A stretch of 19,617 nucleotides of DNA, taken from contig CAJKPX010000037.1 in the NCBI GenBank assembly GCA_905201895.1, forward strand, positions 1 to 19,617, given 5' to 3'. Position numbers and translations under genes: made by a program. This document shows, in pieces, positions 7,536-14,927 of the stretch; position 1 is the stretch's first letter, and each line of letters begins with the position of its first letter. The notes below the pieces were generated by a model. The model saw nothing but the letters and a program-made list of their open reading frames with translations, did no database searches and was not told the origin of the DNA. Origin of the DNA: an uncultured Eubacteriales bacterium (lineage in GTDB: Bacteria > Bacillota > Clostridia > Oscillospirales > CAG-272).

Positions 7536-7567
7536 ATTATATACTGAAATGATAAATTGAATGTAAA
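7536..7567 (-). promoter_or_regulatory. Probable promoter of the def-rsgA genes
   Basis: On the minus strand TTTACA (7567-7562) is followed after 18 bases by TATATA (7543-7538); the overlapping TATAAT at 7541-7536 would need a 20-base spacer. The tract is AT-rich compared with the surrounding genes and lies between priA and def, giving a leader of about 40 bases. Strength is uncertain because the spacing is not ideal. Confidence 0.45.
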
Positions 7568-7584
7568 CCGAACAAAAACTACCG

Positions 7585-10089
7585 TTAAAGATTGGACGGA
7601 TTGAAATCAATCGAAAGCGTGACAAGCCTACCAACCTTTGCGGAAAACGAGCAAAGAATATGCGCAAACATTTCCAGCGAACGGCGATTGAGCTTGCATT
7701 TGATTACCATGCGCATGCGATATTTGTTGTCCACGCGATAAACCGGCGCCTCGAAGGGACCGAACGAGATCAGCGCCACGTCGCGGTAGTCTCCCTCCAC
7801 CGCCTGCCGCACCTCATTGGCAAGCAGACCGCTCGCACGCAGCAGCTCGCCCTCCTCTCTGCCCACTGCCGTGAGCAGCACGATGTCGCAATAGGGCGGA
7901 AAGACCAGCAGCTTGCGCAGTCGGATCTCGCGCTCGTAGAAGGTCTCATAGTCCTGCGCGCAGGCGAGACGGATGATCTCGCTGTCGGGGTTGTTGGTCT
8001 GGATCACCGCAACGCCGGGGCGGTTGCCTCTGCCCGCGCGGCCGATCACCTGCGTGAGCATCGAGAAGGTGCGCTCGGAGGCGCGATAATCGTCCAGATA
8101 AAGCGACGCATCGGCAAGCAGCACGCCAACCAGCGTCACGTCGGGAAAATCGTGTCCCTTGGTCACCATTTGCGTGCCCAGAAGGACGTCTGCGCGGTGC
8201 TCGCGGAATTCCCCAAGCATTTCATCATAGGCAAATTTAGTCGAGGTGGTGTCGGTATCCATGCGCAGAATGCGTCGGTCCGGCAAAAGGCGCCCGAGCT
8301 CCTCCTCCACGCGCTGCGTGCCAAAGCCCATGCGAGCTAGATGCTCGGAGCCGCACGAGGGACAGGTCTTGGGGAGCGGCATGCGCCGTCCGCACCAATG
8401 ACAAACCATATCGCCCTCGGCGTAGGTCCCGCGCCGCGTGTGGTAGGTCATCGAAACCGAGCAGGAGGGGCATCGCACCGCCTCGCCGCAGGTTCGACAG
8501 CTGAGAAAATGATTGTAGCCGCGTCGGTTGAGAAACAGGATCGACTGCTCCCCCTCGGATGCGGTCTTGACCAGCCGCTCGATCAGGCGACGTCCGAGCG
8601 GAGAGGTGTTGCCCTCCCCCACCTCACGCCGCATATCCGCGATCTCGACCGCAGGCAGCTGTGCGCCGCCATAGCGCTTGGTGAGTCGCACCAGCGTATA
8701 GGTGCCGTTTTTCGCCTTTTGGTAGCTCTCGAGTGACGGGGTTGCCGATGCAAGCAGCATCAGCGCGTGATGCTCGGCACAGCGGTATCGCGCAATGTCG
8801 CGTGCGTGATATTTTGGATTTTGATCGGATTTATAGGTGTGCTCCTGCTCCTCGTCGATGATGATCGCGCCGAGATTTTTCACGGGAGAAAAGACCGCAG
8901 AGCGCGTACCGATCACAACGTCGGCATGTCCGTCACGGATGCGGCAATAGGCATCGTAGCGCTCGCCCGCCGAAAGACCCGAATGGATCACGGCAACGCG
9001 GTCGCCGTAGCGCGCGCAGAAAATCGACACCGACTGCGGCGTGAGCGCGATCTCGGGCAGAAGCAGGATCACGCCTCTCCCCTGCTCGAGCAAGCGGTCG
9101 ATCAGGGCGGTCATCACGCTGGTCTTACCGCTCCCCGTGACGCCGTGCAAAAGTGCGGCGCAGGCATTGCCCGAGAAGGCAAGCGAGGAGAGCGTCTCGA
9201 GCGCGGCACTCTGCTCGTCGTTGAGACGGATCGGGGTTTGTCCCACGAATTTTGCCGCAGCGTAGGGATTGCGCTCCACGCGGCGCGAGCCGATCGAGAT
9301 CACACCCTTGGAGGCAAGCGTTTTGATGGGTGCCTCGGTGACCTCGGCGCGCGTCTTGAGCTCGGTGACCGAAAGCACGCCCTCGGCGTCAAGCAGCACG
9401 CGCAACAGCTTTTGCTGTGCCGTGGAGGTGAGCTTTCGCTCGCCAACACGCTCTCCCGCCTGCAACGCCTCGGCATCGGCATGTGGGATCGCCAACGTGC
9501 AAACGCGCTCGCAGAGCCCCTCGGAGGCATCCTTGAGAACAACGCGCTTTTGCAGATATCCGCGAGAGGTAAGGCGGCGCAGTCGCAGCTCCACCCCCGC
9601 GCCGAGCTTCTCGCGCAGCAGAGTGAGCGACGCCTCGCCGCGCTCTCGGATGAAATCATATACGAACAAATCCGACGAGGAGGGTTCGTCGGAGTCGGTG
9701 AGAATATGGTCGGGATCGGGGGTGTAGAGCGTAATCAGGCGCGAAAGAGCCGATGCGGGCAGCATGGCGCGCACCGCGTCTCCCGTGGAGCAGAGCGTTC
9801 GCAATTTCATAAAATTGCAGAGTCCCTGCATCTCCCGATCAAGAGAGAGCCGCTCGGGGCAGACCGACACGATCGACTTGAGCTCGGCGTATTCGGAATG
9901 GTCGCGCACCTCACGCACCAGTGCCAGGGCACGGCGATTGGCGGTCCCGAACGGAACCGTGACAAACACGCCCTCGTGCACCTCGTCAAGAAGCTCCTCG
10001 GGAATTCGGTAATCATAAACGCCGTCGATCGTGAAGGGGTTGTCGAGCAGACAAACCCCCGCACATCTCGGACCTATGCTCAAATCCAT
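7585..10089 (-). CDS. priA: Primosomal protein N' (replication restart helicase PriA)
   Basis: PriA is a 3'-to-5' superfamily 2 helicase that reloads the replisome at stalled forks. The 834-residue protein shows an N-terminal DNA-binding domain with FTIDGVYDYRIP and VPFG (about 19-48) and Walker A GVTGSGKT (316-323). Motif II is DEEQ (412-415). Eight zinc-binding cysteines lie at 531, 534, 540, 543, 563, 566, 576 and 579. Motifs V-VI include GTQMVTKGHDFP (638-649) and QVIGRAGR (680-687). Length is at the upper side of the family, with a winged-helix-like insertion before the helicase core. The start codon lies three bases after the rpoZ stop and has no strong ribosome site of its own, so coupling to rpoZ is likely. 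coaBC, often found between these two genes, is absent. Confidence 0.96.
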   Translation of the reverse strand: MDLSIGPRCAGVCLLDNPFTIDGVYDYRIPEELLDEVHEGVFVTVPFGTANRRALALVREVRDHSEYAELKSIVSVCPERLSLDREMQGLCNFMKLRTLCSTGDAVRAMLPASALSRLITLYTPDPDHILTDSDEPSSSDLFVYDFIRERGEASLTLLREKLGAGVELRLRRLTSRGYLQKRVVLKDASEGLCERVCTLAIPHADAEALQAGERVGERKLTSTAQQKLLRVLLDAEGVLSVTELKTRAEVTEAPIKTLASKGVISIGSRRVERNPYAAAKFVGQTPIRLNDEQSAALETLSSLAFSGNACAALLHGVTGSGKTSVMTALIDRLLEQGRGVILLLPEIALTPQSVSIFCARYGDRVAVIHSGLSAGERYDAYCRIRDGHADVVIGTRSAVFSPVKNLGAIIIDEEQEHTYKSDQNPKYHARDIARYRCAEHHALMLLASATPSLESYQKAKNGTYTLVRLTKRYGGAQLPAVEIADMRREVGEGNTSPLGRRLIERLVKTASEGEQSILFLNRRGYNHFLSCRTCGEAVRCPSCSVSMTYHTRRGTYAEGDMVCHWCGRRMPLPKTCPSCGSEHLARMGFGTQRVEEELGRLLPDRRILRMDTDTTSTKFAYDEMLGEFREHRADVLLGTQMVTKGHDFPDVTLVGVLLADASLYLDDYRASERTFSMLTQVIGRAGRGNRPGVAVIQTNNPDSEIIRLACAQDYETFYEREIRLRKLLVFPPYCDIVLLTAVGREEGELLRASGLLANEVRQAVEGDYRDVALISFGPFEAPVYRVDNKYRMRMVIKCKLNRRSLEMFAHILCSFSAKVGRLVTLSIDFNPSNL

Positions 10090-10092
10090 TGA

Positions 10093-10476
10093 TTATTCAG
10101 CGTCAACGCCGCCGTCCTCGGCAGGCGCATCCTCACTTGCGGCATCCTCAACGGGTGCCTCGGCATTTTCCTCAACCGTCTCCTCTGCGGCAGCCTCTGC
10201 CTTTGCGCGCTCGCCTGCCAGGGGGTCGATACTGTATTCGCCGCTGTAAAGTCTGCCGATCGCAACGCGAACAGCCTTCTCATCGCGCAGCTCTCTGTCG
10301 ATCATGGTATTCAGGGGACGGTCGGTCTCCTTATTGCCCGTGATGGATTTTTCAGCCGCATCGTGCTGACGAACGTACTCGTCGGTGATCAGGCGCGCGC
10401 ATTTTGCGGTTGCAAGCGCGAGCTCGTAGCGGTTGTATTTGCCCTGGGTCAGTTCATCAATGGTGGGGTAAAGCAT
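10093..10476 (-). CDS. rpoZ: DNA-directed RNA polymerase omega subunit
   Basis: Omega helps assembly and stability of RNA polymerase. The first ~65 residues match the family: MLYPTIDELTQGKYNRYELA followed by an ATAKCARLI helix. The total of 127 residues is longer than the usual 60-100 because of an acidic, Ala/Glu-rich, probably disordered tail (about 90-127). The start has AAGGAG (10488-10493), with a slightly long spacing of about 11 bases. It lies between gmk (74 bases) and priA (3 bases), the standard Firmicute order. Confidence 0.9.
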   Translation of the reverse strand: MLYPTIDELTQGKYNRYELALATAKCARLITDEYVRQHDAAEKSITGNKETDRPLNTMIDRELRDEKAVRVAIGRLYSGEYSIDPLAGERAKAEAAAEETVEENAEAPVEDAASEDAPAEDGGVDAE

Positions 10477-10550
10477 AATTTCGGTTTCTCCTTATTTGCA
10501 AAATAATTGTATGTAGTGTGTTGAAATGTGTGCAGACCGTCCCTCGGGGA

Positions 10551-11168
10551 TCAGTTTGCAAAATAGCGTTCGGGGATATCAAGGTGACGCTTTGCCGCCA
10601 TACGCTCCACGCGCACAATCTCGCGGATCTTTTCGATGCATTCGTCCACCTTGCCGTCCTCGTTGTAAACCACGTAATCGTAGCGGTCGAGCATACCGAC
10701 CTCCATCTTTGCACGCTCCAGGCGCGAGAGGATGCTCTCCTCATCGTCGGTCGCGCGTCCGCGCAGGCGTGCCTCCTGTGCCGTATAGGACGGCGGAAGA
10801 AGCATAATCAGAATGGCGTCGGGATAGAGGCGCTTGACGTTGAGTCCGCCCTCAACCTCGATCTCGAGCAAGAGGTCTCTGCCCGATTCGAGCACGCGGA
10901 TCGCCTCGCTCGTGAGCGTGCCGTAGAGGTGACCCGTGCAGAACTGCGTGTATTCCATCATCTCGCCGTTGTCGATCTTTCTCTGGAACTCCTCGCGGGT
11001 GATGAAGAAATAATCGTAGCCGTCGACCTCGCCCGGACGCGGATCACGCGTGGTTGCCGAGACCGAAAAGCCGAATTCGTCCGACTGCTCGAGCATGCGC
11101 TTGGTTACGGTTCCCTTTCCGCTTCCGGCAGGGCCCGAAACAACGATCAATAATCCTTTGTTTTCCAT
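10551..11168 (-). CDS. gmk: Guanylate kinase
   Basis: This enzyme phosphorylates GMP to GDP with ATP. The 205-residue protein has the P-loop GPAGSGKGT (12-20), the GMP-binding SATTRDPRPGEVDGYDYFF (37-55), the EIEVEGG segment (102-108) and the lid region with RLRGRATDDEE (134-144). The length matches the family. ATG 11168 is chosen because GGAGG lies five bases before it; a longer open frame upstream overlaps remA and is not supported. It follows remA by 16 bases. Confidence 0.96.
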   Translation of the reverse strand: MENKGLLIVVSGPAGSGKGTVTKRMLEQSDEFGFSVSATTRDPRPGEVDGYDYFFITREEFQRKIDNGEMMEYTQFCTGHLYGTLTSEAIRVLESGRDLLLEIEVEGGLNVKRLYPDAILIMLLPPSYTAQEARLRGRATDDEESILSRLERAKMEVGMLDRYDYVVYNEDGKVDECIEKIREIVRVERMAAKRHLDIPERYFAN

Positions 11169-11184
11169 GTTCTCCTCCAATCGC

Positions 11185-11463
11185 TTATTCTTCCTCGCCC
11201 TCTGCGTCGGGATCATCCTCGACGTCGGCACTGTTCTCCAGACGGTTTGCGATCGTTTCGGTCTGGATCGCGGACAGGATCACGTGCTCGGAATCGGTGA
11301 TAATCACCGCGCGCGTGCGTCTGCCGCAGGTAACGTCGATCGCTCTGCCGTCATCCTTGGAGTCCTGAATCAGACGCTTGATCGGTGCGGAATCGGGGTT
11401 TGCAAGCGCCACCACACGGTCCGCCGCCACCATGTTGCCAAATCCAACGTTGATAAATTTCAT
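11185..11463 (-). CDS. remA: RemA-family (DUF370) DNA-binding regulator
   Basis: The 92-residue protein opens with MKFINVGFGNMVAADRVVA and continues through SAPIKRLI and TCGRRTRAVIITDS, the typical RemA/DUF370 core (1-75). An acidic tail follows. In Bacillus subtilis RemA is a ring-forming DNA-binding activator of biofilm matrix and osmoprotection genes; in this organism the targets are unknown. The start at 11463 has GGAGAG eight bases upstream. The position yicC-remA-gmk-rpoZ is highly conserved in Firmicutes. Confidence 0.92.
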   Translation of the reverse strand: MKFINVGFGNMVAADRVVALANPDSAPIKRLIQDSKDDGRAIDVTCGRRTRAVIITDSEHVILSAIQTETIANRLENSADVEDDPDAEGEEE

Positions 11464-11479
11464 GTTTTCCACTCTCCTG

Positions 11480-12367
11480 TCACTCAAGATTCTGGAGCTG
11501 CTCGCGCACCTTTTCCAGAATACATTTTACATCCACCACGTGCTGTGCGATCACCGCATTGCTGCATTTGGATCCCGTGGTGTTGATCTCGCGGTTCATC
11601 TCCTGCATCAAAAAGTCCATCTTGCGCCCAATCGGCTCCTCTGCCGAGAGCATTTGCAAAAAGGCGTCAAAATGCGTGCGCAGGCGCACCGTTTCCTCGT
11701 CGATCGCAATTTTATCGGCATAAATGGCACATTCGGTGAGCAATCTCGTTTCGTCGGGCGTGATCTGATTGTCGGCAAGCGCCTCGCGGATGCGCTCGGC
11801 AAGCCGCTCGCGGTAGCTTGCAACGTCGGCAGCCGATAGCCGCTCGATTTCACCAACGATGCGCATCACCTCGTCGAGCTTCTCGCGCATGTCTGCAACC
11901 AGCCGCTCGCCCTCGCGCGCGCGCACGTCAAGAAAAGCGTCGACCGCACGGTCGATCACAGGCAGAACGGTTTGCCAATCGCGCTCCACGTTCTCCTCCG
12001 CACGTCTGACGCGGAAAAGCTCGGGATTGCGCGCCACCGACATCACCGAAATATCGTCGCGCAGACCGTATTCGTCGCGCAGGCGGTGCAGCACCTCAAG
12101 ATAGCCCTGCAGGTAGGTCTCGTCGATTGCGAGAGAGACGTCCCGACTGTCCAGAACCTCGATCCCGATCCAAACGTCGACCTTTCCTCGGCTCACCCCT
12201 CTCTGCTGAAGATAGGGCTTGACGCGCTCCTCCAGATAGGAATAGGCGCGGCTGATCTTGGTGTTGCAATCGAGAAAACGGCTATTGACCGATCGGATCT
12301 CAACCGTGACGTCGAGCCCGTTCACCGTTTCGCGGTGTCTGCCAAAGCCCGTCATGCTTCGGATCAT
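11480..12367 (-). CDS. yicC: YicC-family endoribonuclease
   Basis: The 295-residue protein starts with MIRSMTGFGR, continues with the VEIRSVNSRFLD segment of the YicC N-terminal domain and ends with the DUF1732 signature QEMNREINTTGSKCS followed by a coiled C-terminal helix. Members of this family have endoribonuclease activity reported for E. coli YicC. The ATG at 12367 is preferred: AAGGGAG lies about eight bases before it, while the further upstream ATG at 12385 would place that ribosome site inside the gene. This is the first gene of the large block, directly downstream of a strong promoter. Confidence 0.93.
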   Translation of the reverse strand: MIRSMTGFGRHRETVNGLDVTVEIRSVNSRFLDCNTKISRAYSYLEERVKPYLQQRGVSRGKVDVWIGIEVLDSRDVSLAIDETYLQGYLEVLHRLRDEYGLRDDISVMSVARNPELFRVRRAEENVERDWQTVLPVIDRAVDAFLDVRAREGERLVADMREKLDEVMRIVGEIERLSAADVASYRERLAERIREALADNQITPDETRLLTECAIYADKIAIDEETVRLRTHFDAFLQMLSAEEPIGRKMDFLMQEMNREINTTGSKCSNAVIAQHVVDVKCILEKVREQLQNLE

Positions 12368-12403
12368 CAACAACTCTCCCTTCAAAAAAGACTATACATC
12401 TTT

Positions 12404-12432
12404 ATTATAGCCTATTTGAAGCAAAAAGTCAA
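12404..12432 (-). promoter_or_regulatory. Strong sigma-A-type promoter of the yicC-remA-gmk-rpoZ-priA block
   Basis: TTGACT (12432-12427) and TATAAT (12409-12404) are separated by exactly 17 bases on the minus strand. The -10 ends 37 bases before the yicC ATG. The -35 lies inside the 3' arm of the preceding terminator. Confidence 0.85.
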
Positions 12433-12463
12433 CCGCTTTCTGCATTTTCCTTTGGCGGTTGAC
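12423..12463 (-). terminator. Terminator of the HAD phosphatase gene
   Basis: On the minus strand GTCAACCGC (12463-12455) and GCGGTTGAC (12436-12428) form a perfect 9-bp stem with an 18-base loop, followed by TTTTT (12427-12423). It lies 26 bases after the stop of the HAD gene. On the plus strand the same stem is followed by a T-rich run as well, though no plus-strand gene ends here. Confidence 0.7.
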
Positions 12464-12488
12464 CTTCTTTTTTTCATATTTTTCTTTT

Positions 12489-13130
12489 TCAAAGGATATC
12501 GGAGAGCAGCCCATCAAGCGTTTCCCAAACACCGACCGACGAAAGCTGCTCAAGCTTTGCGCGCGACTGATGTCCGCGGCAGACCAGCGCACAGTCAACC
12601 CCCATTGCGGCGGCAACCGCTGCATCGTGATCGGTGTCGCCAATGAGCAGGACCGATGCCTCGGGATGTGCCTCCCGCCAGCGCCGACCGATCTCCTCCT
12701 TGCTATACGCCTGAATGTTTCCGAGCCCCAGAATCCCGTCAAAATACGCGTCGATTCCGAGCCCCTCGATCTGACGGGTGAGCATGCCGAGCTCGGTTGC
12801 CGAAAGTACAATTTGTGCCACCCCCGCCCGACGCACGCGCTCAAGTGAGTTCATCACGTCGGGATAAAGGACTGCCGCGCGACTCTCCTCCAGATAATAG
12901 GCGACCCACTCTACGGCAAGGTCGGCATAGGGGCACTTTTCAAAATCAAAGCCGAGGCGACGGTAATAGTCGATAATGGGAAAGCCAAACAGCTCCCGAT
13001 AGCGCTCGGTCGAGTCGATCAGCGGCAAACCGTGAGCCGCGAGCAGGCGGTTTGCGCTTCGGATGCCCACCTCCACGTCGTCGAGCAGGGTGCCGTTAAA
13101 ATCCCAGATCAGGTGCGTATATTGCTTCAT
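12489..13130 (-). CDS. HAD-superfamily hydrolase (phosphatase-like, DFNGT variant)
   Basis: The 213-residue protein has the HAD fold with a helical cap (about 20-90). Motif I is DFNGTLLDD with nucleophile Asp10 and Asn at position 12, where most phosphatases have Asp. Motif II is Ser110 in IVLSATE, motif III is Lys144, and motif IV is GDTDHD (Asp165 and Asp169). It resembles phosphoglycolate-phosphatase-like proteins, but the exact substrate cannot be told. The start at 13130 has AAGGAG four bases upstream; an ATG at 13172 would put that site inside the gene. It is a single-gene unit, divergent from the sleB-like gene, with its own terminator. Confidence 0.85.
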   Translation of the reverse strand: MKQYTHLIWDFNGTLLDDVEVGIRSANRLLAAHGLPLIDSTERYRELFGFPIIDYYRRLGFDFEKCPYADLAVEWVAYYLEESRAAVLYPDVMNSLERVRRAGVAQIVLSATELGMLTRQIEGLGIDAYFDGILGLGNIQAYSKEEIGRRWREAHPEASVLLIGDTDHDAAVAAAMGVDCALVCRGHQSRAKLEQLSSVGVWETLDGLLSDIL

Positions 13131-13273
13131 ATGTCTCCTTTTCGGATCCTTGCACCTGCCAATATTCGGCATTTTCGGCGCCTGATCCTATCATTTTTCG
13201 CAGTTTTTAGTAGTTTTCTTGGAAATTTCCACCCCTGCTTCCGTTCATTTCCTCGAACGGCAGAAATTGTGGG

Positions 13274-13302
13274 TTGCGTCTCCTCTCATTTCCTGATACA
13301 AT
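13274..13302 (+). promoter_or_regulatory. Probable promoter of the SleB-like hydrolase gene
   Basis: TTGCGT (13274-13279) and TACAAT (13297-13302) are spaced by 17 bases, with a TG two bases before the -10 (TGATACAAT, extended -10). The transcript would start about 45 bases before the ATG. This looks like a vegetative sigma-A promoter rather than an obvious sporulation-sigma promoter. The rest of 13131-13273 shows no gene. Confidence 0.6.
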
Positions 13303-13356
13303 GTCATTACGGGTCATCGGCACCGCAAGCCGAAATTTTGAAGAAAGGAGAACGGC

Positions 13357-14235
13357 ATGAAACAAGCCCAATCCAAAGGAATGCGTCTCTCCGTGCGCCT
13401 GCTCTCGATGCTCTGTGCATGCCTGATACTGGTCGGCGGCACGGTTATCGGCGCGTCGGCGGCAGAGGCAAACCGACCTGCGGGCTCGGTTCCCACGCAG
13501 GTGTATCTGGAGGGCGTTCCGATTCTTGACGGCGAATGCTTCATTTATGATTCGATCACCTACGTCCCCCTGCGCAGCTTTAGCAACGTGTTTGCCGATT
13601 GCGAAATCGAATGGAACGCCAAGACATCAACGGCAACCGTTTCGACCCCCGAGCTTTTCCTCACGGTGCAATCGGGTGCCGTCTACATCACCGCAAACGG
13701 GCGCAGCTTTTATACCGTTGGTCGCGTGCTCAACGTGGGCGGACGCCTCTACGTGCCGATCCGTCCTCTTGCAAAGGCTTTTGCAGAGGAGGTAACCTGG
13801 AACGCCGAGGCACGCTCTGTGGAGCTTCGACATATCGGTACGGTTCGCGCCGCGGCACCCGCCTCCTATGACAGCGGCGAGCTCTATTGGCTCTCGCGCA
13901 TCATCTCTGCCGAGGCAAAGGGTGAGCCACTCGAGGGACAGATCGCGGTCGGCAACGTGGTGCTCAATCGCGTGCGCAGTTCGCAGTATCCCAATACGAT
14001 CTATGGCGTGATCTTCGATCGCAAGCACGGAACGCAATTCTCTCCCGTTTCGTTCGGTACGATCTATCAAGCCCCCACGGCGAGTGCGATCGTGGCGGCA
14101 AAGATCTGCCTGGAGGGGTATTCGATCTCCAACAGAGCGCTCTTTTTCGTCAATCCCAGACTTGCCACCAACAATTGGATTCAAAGGAACCGCCCCTACG
14201 CCTTCACCATTGGAAACCACGACTTTTACAACTGA
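13357..14235 (+). CDS. Exported SleB-family cell wall hydrolase with copper-amine-oxidase-N-like domain
   Basis: The 292-residue protein begins with a signal peptide (basic start, hydrophobic 12-31, likely cleavage after GASA near 35). A copper-amine-oxidase N-terminal-like (stalk) domain follows at about 48-158, with the repeated YVPLR / YVPIRPLAKAF pattern. The C-terminal SleB/Hydrolase_2 domain (about 176-291) has the SAEAKGEPLEGQIAVGNV motif, with probable catalytic Glu186, and the GNHDFY end. SleB-type enzymes are peptidoglycan lytic transglycosylases. In spore formers they degrade cortex during germination, but family members also act in vegetative cells. AAAGGAG six bases upstream fixes the start. 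No CwlJ/YpeB partner is nearby. Confidence 0.92.
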   Translation: MKQAQSKGMRLSVRLLSMLCACLILVGGTVIGASAAEANRPAGSVPTQVYLEGVPILDGECFIYDSITYVPLRSFSNVFADCEIEWNAKTSTATVSTPELFLTVQSGAVYITANGRSFYTVGRVLNVGGRLYVPIRPLAKAFAEEVTWNAEARSVELRHIGTVRAAAPASYDSGELYWLSRIISAEAKGEPLEGQIAVGNVVLNRVRSSQYPNTIYGVIFDRKHGTQFSPVSFGTIYQAPTASAIVAAKICLEGYSISNRALFFVNPRLATNNWIQRNRPYAFTIGNHDFYN

Positions 14236-14243
14236 CCCTCCCT

Positions 14244-14287
14244 GCAGAGAGTGTCAACCAAGGCGCTCTCTGCCCCCCAACGGGGGG
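14244..14287 (+). other. Two adjacent hairpins after the SleB-like gene
   Basis: GCAGAGAG (14244-14251) pairs with CTCTCTGC (14266-14273); the following CCCCCC (14273-14278) pairs with GGGGGG (14282-14287) across three bases. They begin nine bases after the stop codon. There is no T-run, so they could protect the 3' end of the message or form part of a less conventional terminator. 14236-14574 has no gene; it holds these hairpins, the terminator candidate at 14412-14443, an AT-rich tract and the tRNA promoter. Confidence 0.5.
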
Positions 14288-14411
14288 ATCGGGCGGCGGA
14301 ATATCGGACGTGGGCAAAAAAAATAAAAGCAGACGATGCCGCATTTTTTGCCGTTTTCGATTGTTCTTTCGCGAGAGCCCCTGTTTTGAGCCTCGGAAAG
14401 TGAAGTTGAGC

Positions 14412-14443
14412 ATGCTTATTTTAACACGAAAATAAGCATTTTT
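14412..14443 (+). terminator. AT-rich terminator-like hairpin upstream of tRNA-Glu
   Basis: ATGCTTATTTT (14412-14422) and AAAATAAGCAT (14429-14439) form a perfect 11-bp stem with a 6-base loop, followed by TTTT. GC content of the stem is low. It probably stops read-through from the SleB-like gene before the tRNA promoter. Confidence 0.6.
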
Positions 14444-14526
14444 CAACAAAAATCATTGAAAAAGCATCAAGAAAATATTTATCAAAAAATTTTTTTAATT
14501 TTTTCAAACTTTTTTTCAAAAACCTA
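14440..14526 (+). promoter_or_regulatory. AT-rich tract, probable UP element of the tRNA-Glu promoter
   Basis: The bases directly upstream of the tRNA -35 are almost all A and T, with phased runs of A and T, in contrast to the GC-rich neighbourhood. Such tracts bind the alpha C-terminal domain of RNA polymerase at stable-RNA promoters. Role inferred from position and composition only. Confidence 0.5.
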
Positions 14527-14555
14527 TTGCATTTTCAAAAAAGATGTGCTATAAT
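14527..14555 (+). promoter_or_regulatory. Promoter of tRNA-Glu
   Basis: TTGCAT (14527-14532) and TATAAT (14550-14555) have a 17-base spacer with an extended -10 (TGCTATAAT). The tRNA begins 19 bases after the -10, leaving a short 5' leader. Confidence 0.8.
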
Positions 14556-14574
14556 ATTGGAGTCGTCAACAAAC

Positions 14575-14649
14575 GGCCCCTTAGTCAAACGGTTAAGACG
14601 TCGCCCTCTCACGGCGAAGATATGGGTTCGATTCCCGTAGGGGTCACCA
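14575..14649 (+). tRNA. tRNA-Glu, anticodon CTC
   Basis: The acceptor stem GGCCCCT (14575-14581) pairs with AGGGGTC (14639-14645), including one G-T pair. The discriminator is A646 and CCA (14647-14649) is encoded. The anticodon stem TCGCC/GGCGA flanks the loop CTCTCAC, giving anticodon CTC (14608-14610), which reads GAG. The T arm contains GGTTCGATTCC. The structure is intact by eye. It stands alone rather than in a tRNA cluster. Confidence 0.96.
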
Positions 14650-14671
14650 GCGGATTTCCGCTTTCAAAACC

Positions 14672-14698
14672 AGCAAGTCCTCGTGGCTTGCTTTCTTT
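14672..14698 (+). terminator. Terminator of tRNA-Glu
   Basis: AGCAAGTC (14672-14679) pairs with GGCTTGCT (14685-14692), including one G-T pair, around a 5-base loop, followed by TTCTTT. It lies 23 bases after the CCA end. Confidence 0.7.
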
Positions 14699-14826
14699 AT
14701 GCAAGATTCCTTCGCGGTTGGTATGCAGCTCAGGCGGCTGTTTATATTCTCCGCGGCGTTTTTATGTGAACGTGGGAATACTTGCTTTTTTAGTGCAAAC
14801 GGTCGCGCAAGCGGCTTTCATATATA

Positions 14827-14876
14827 CCGCCGCAGGGAATCAGTGCGATCCCCCAACGGCGGGCTTTTTGTTTTTT
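14827..14876 (+). terminator. Second terminator-like structure between tRNA-Glu and tmcAL
   Basis: CCGCCG (14827-14832) pairs with CGGCGG (14857-14862). Inside, GGGAATC (14835-14841) can pair with GATCCC (14847-14852) with one bulged base. A strong T-rich run follows (14865-14876). It ends plus-strand transcription before the tmcAL stop. No gene is visible in 14699-14826, so what it terminates is unknown; it may simply block read-through into tmcAL or end a small RNA. Confidence 0.6.
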
Positions 14877-14927
14877 CGGTCTTATTTGAGATCGGGACGG
14901 CGACAGTCGGACGCGGTGCAGGTCCCG

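Noticed and set aside
8767..10092. Plus-strand open frame of about 440 codons opposite priA
   Set aside because: No ribosome site and no recognisable domain; the opposite strand encodes complete PriA motifs.
14625..14660. Integration site (att) at the tRNA-Glu 3' end
   Set aside because: No duplicated tRNA 3' end and no integrase or mobile genes nearby in the window.
14827..14864. Resemblance to the end of a cobalamin riboswitch (AGGGAATC...GTGCGATCC)
   Set aside because: The other conserved riboswitch parts are absent and there is no downstream gene on the same strand; it reads better as a terminator hairpin.
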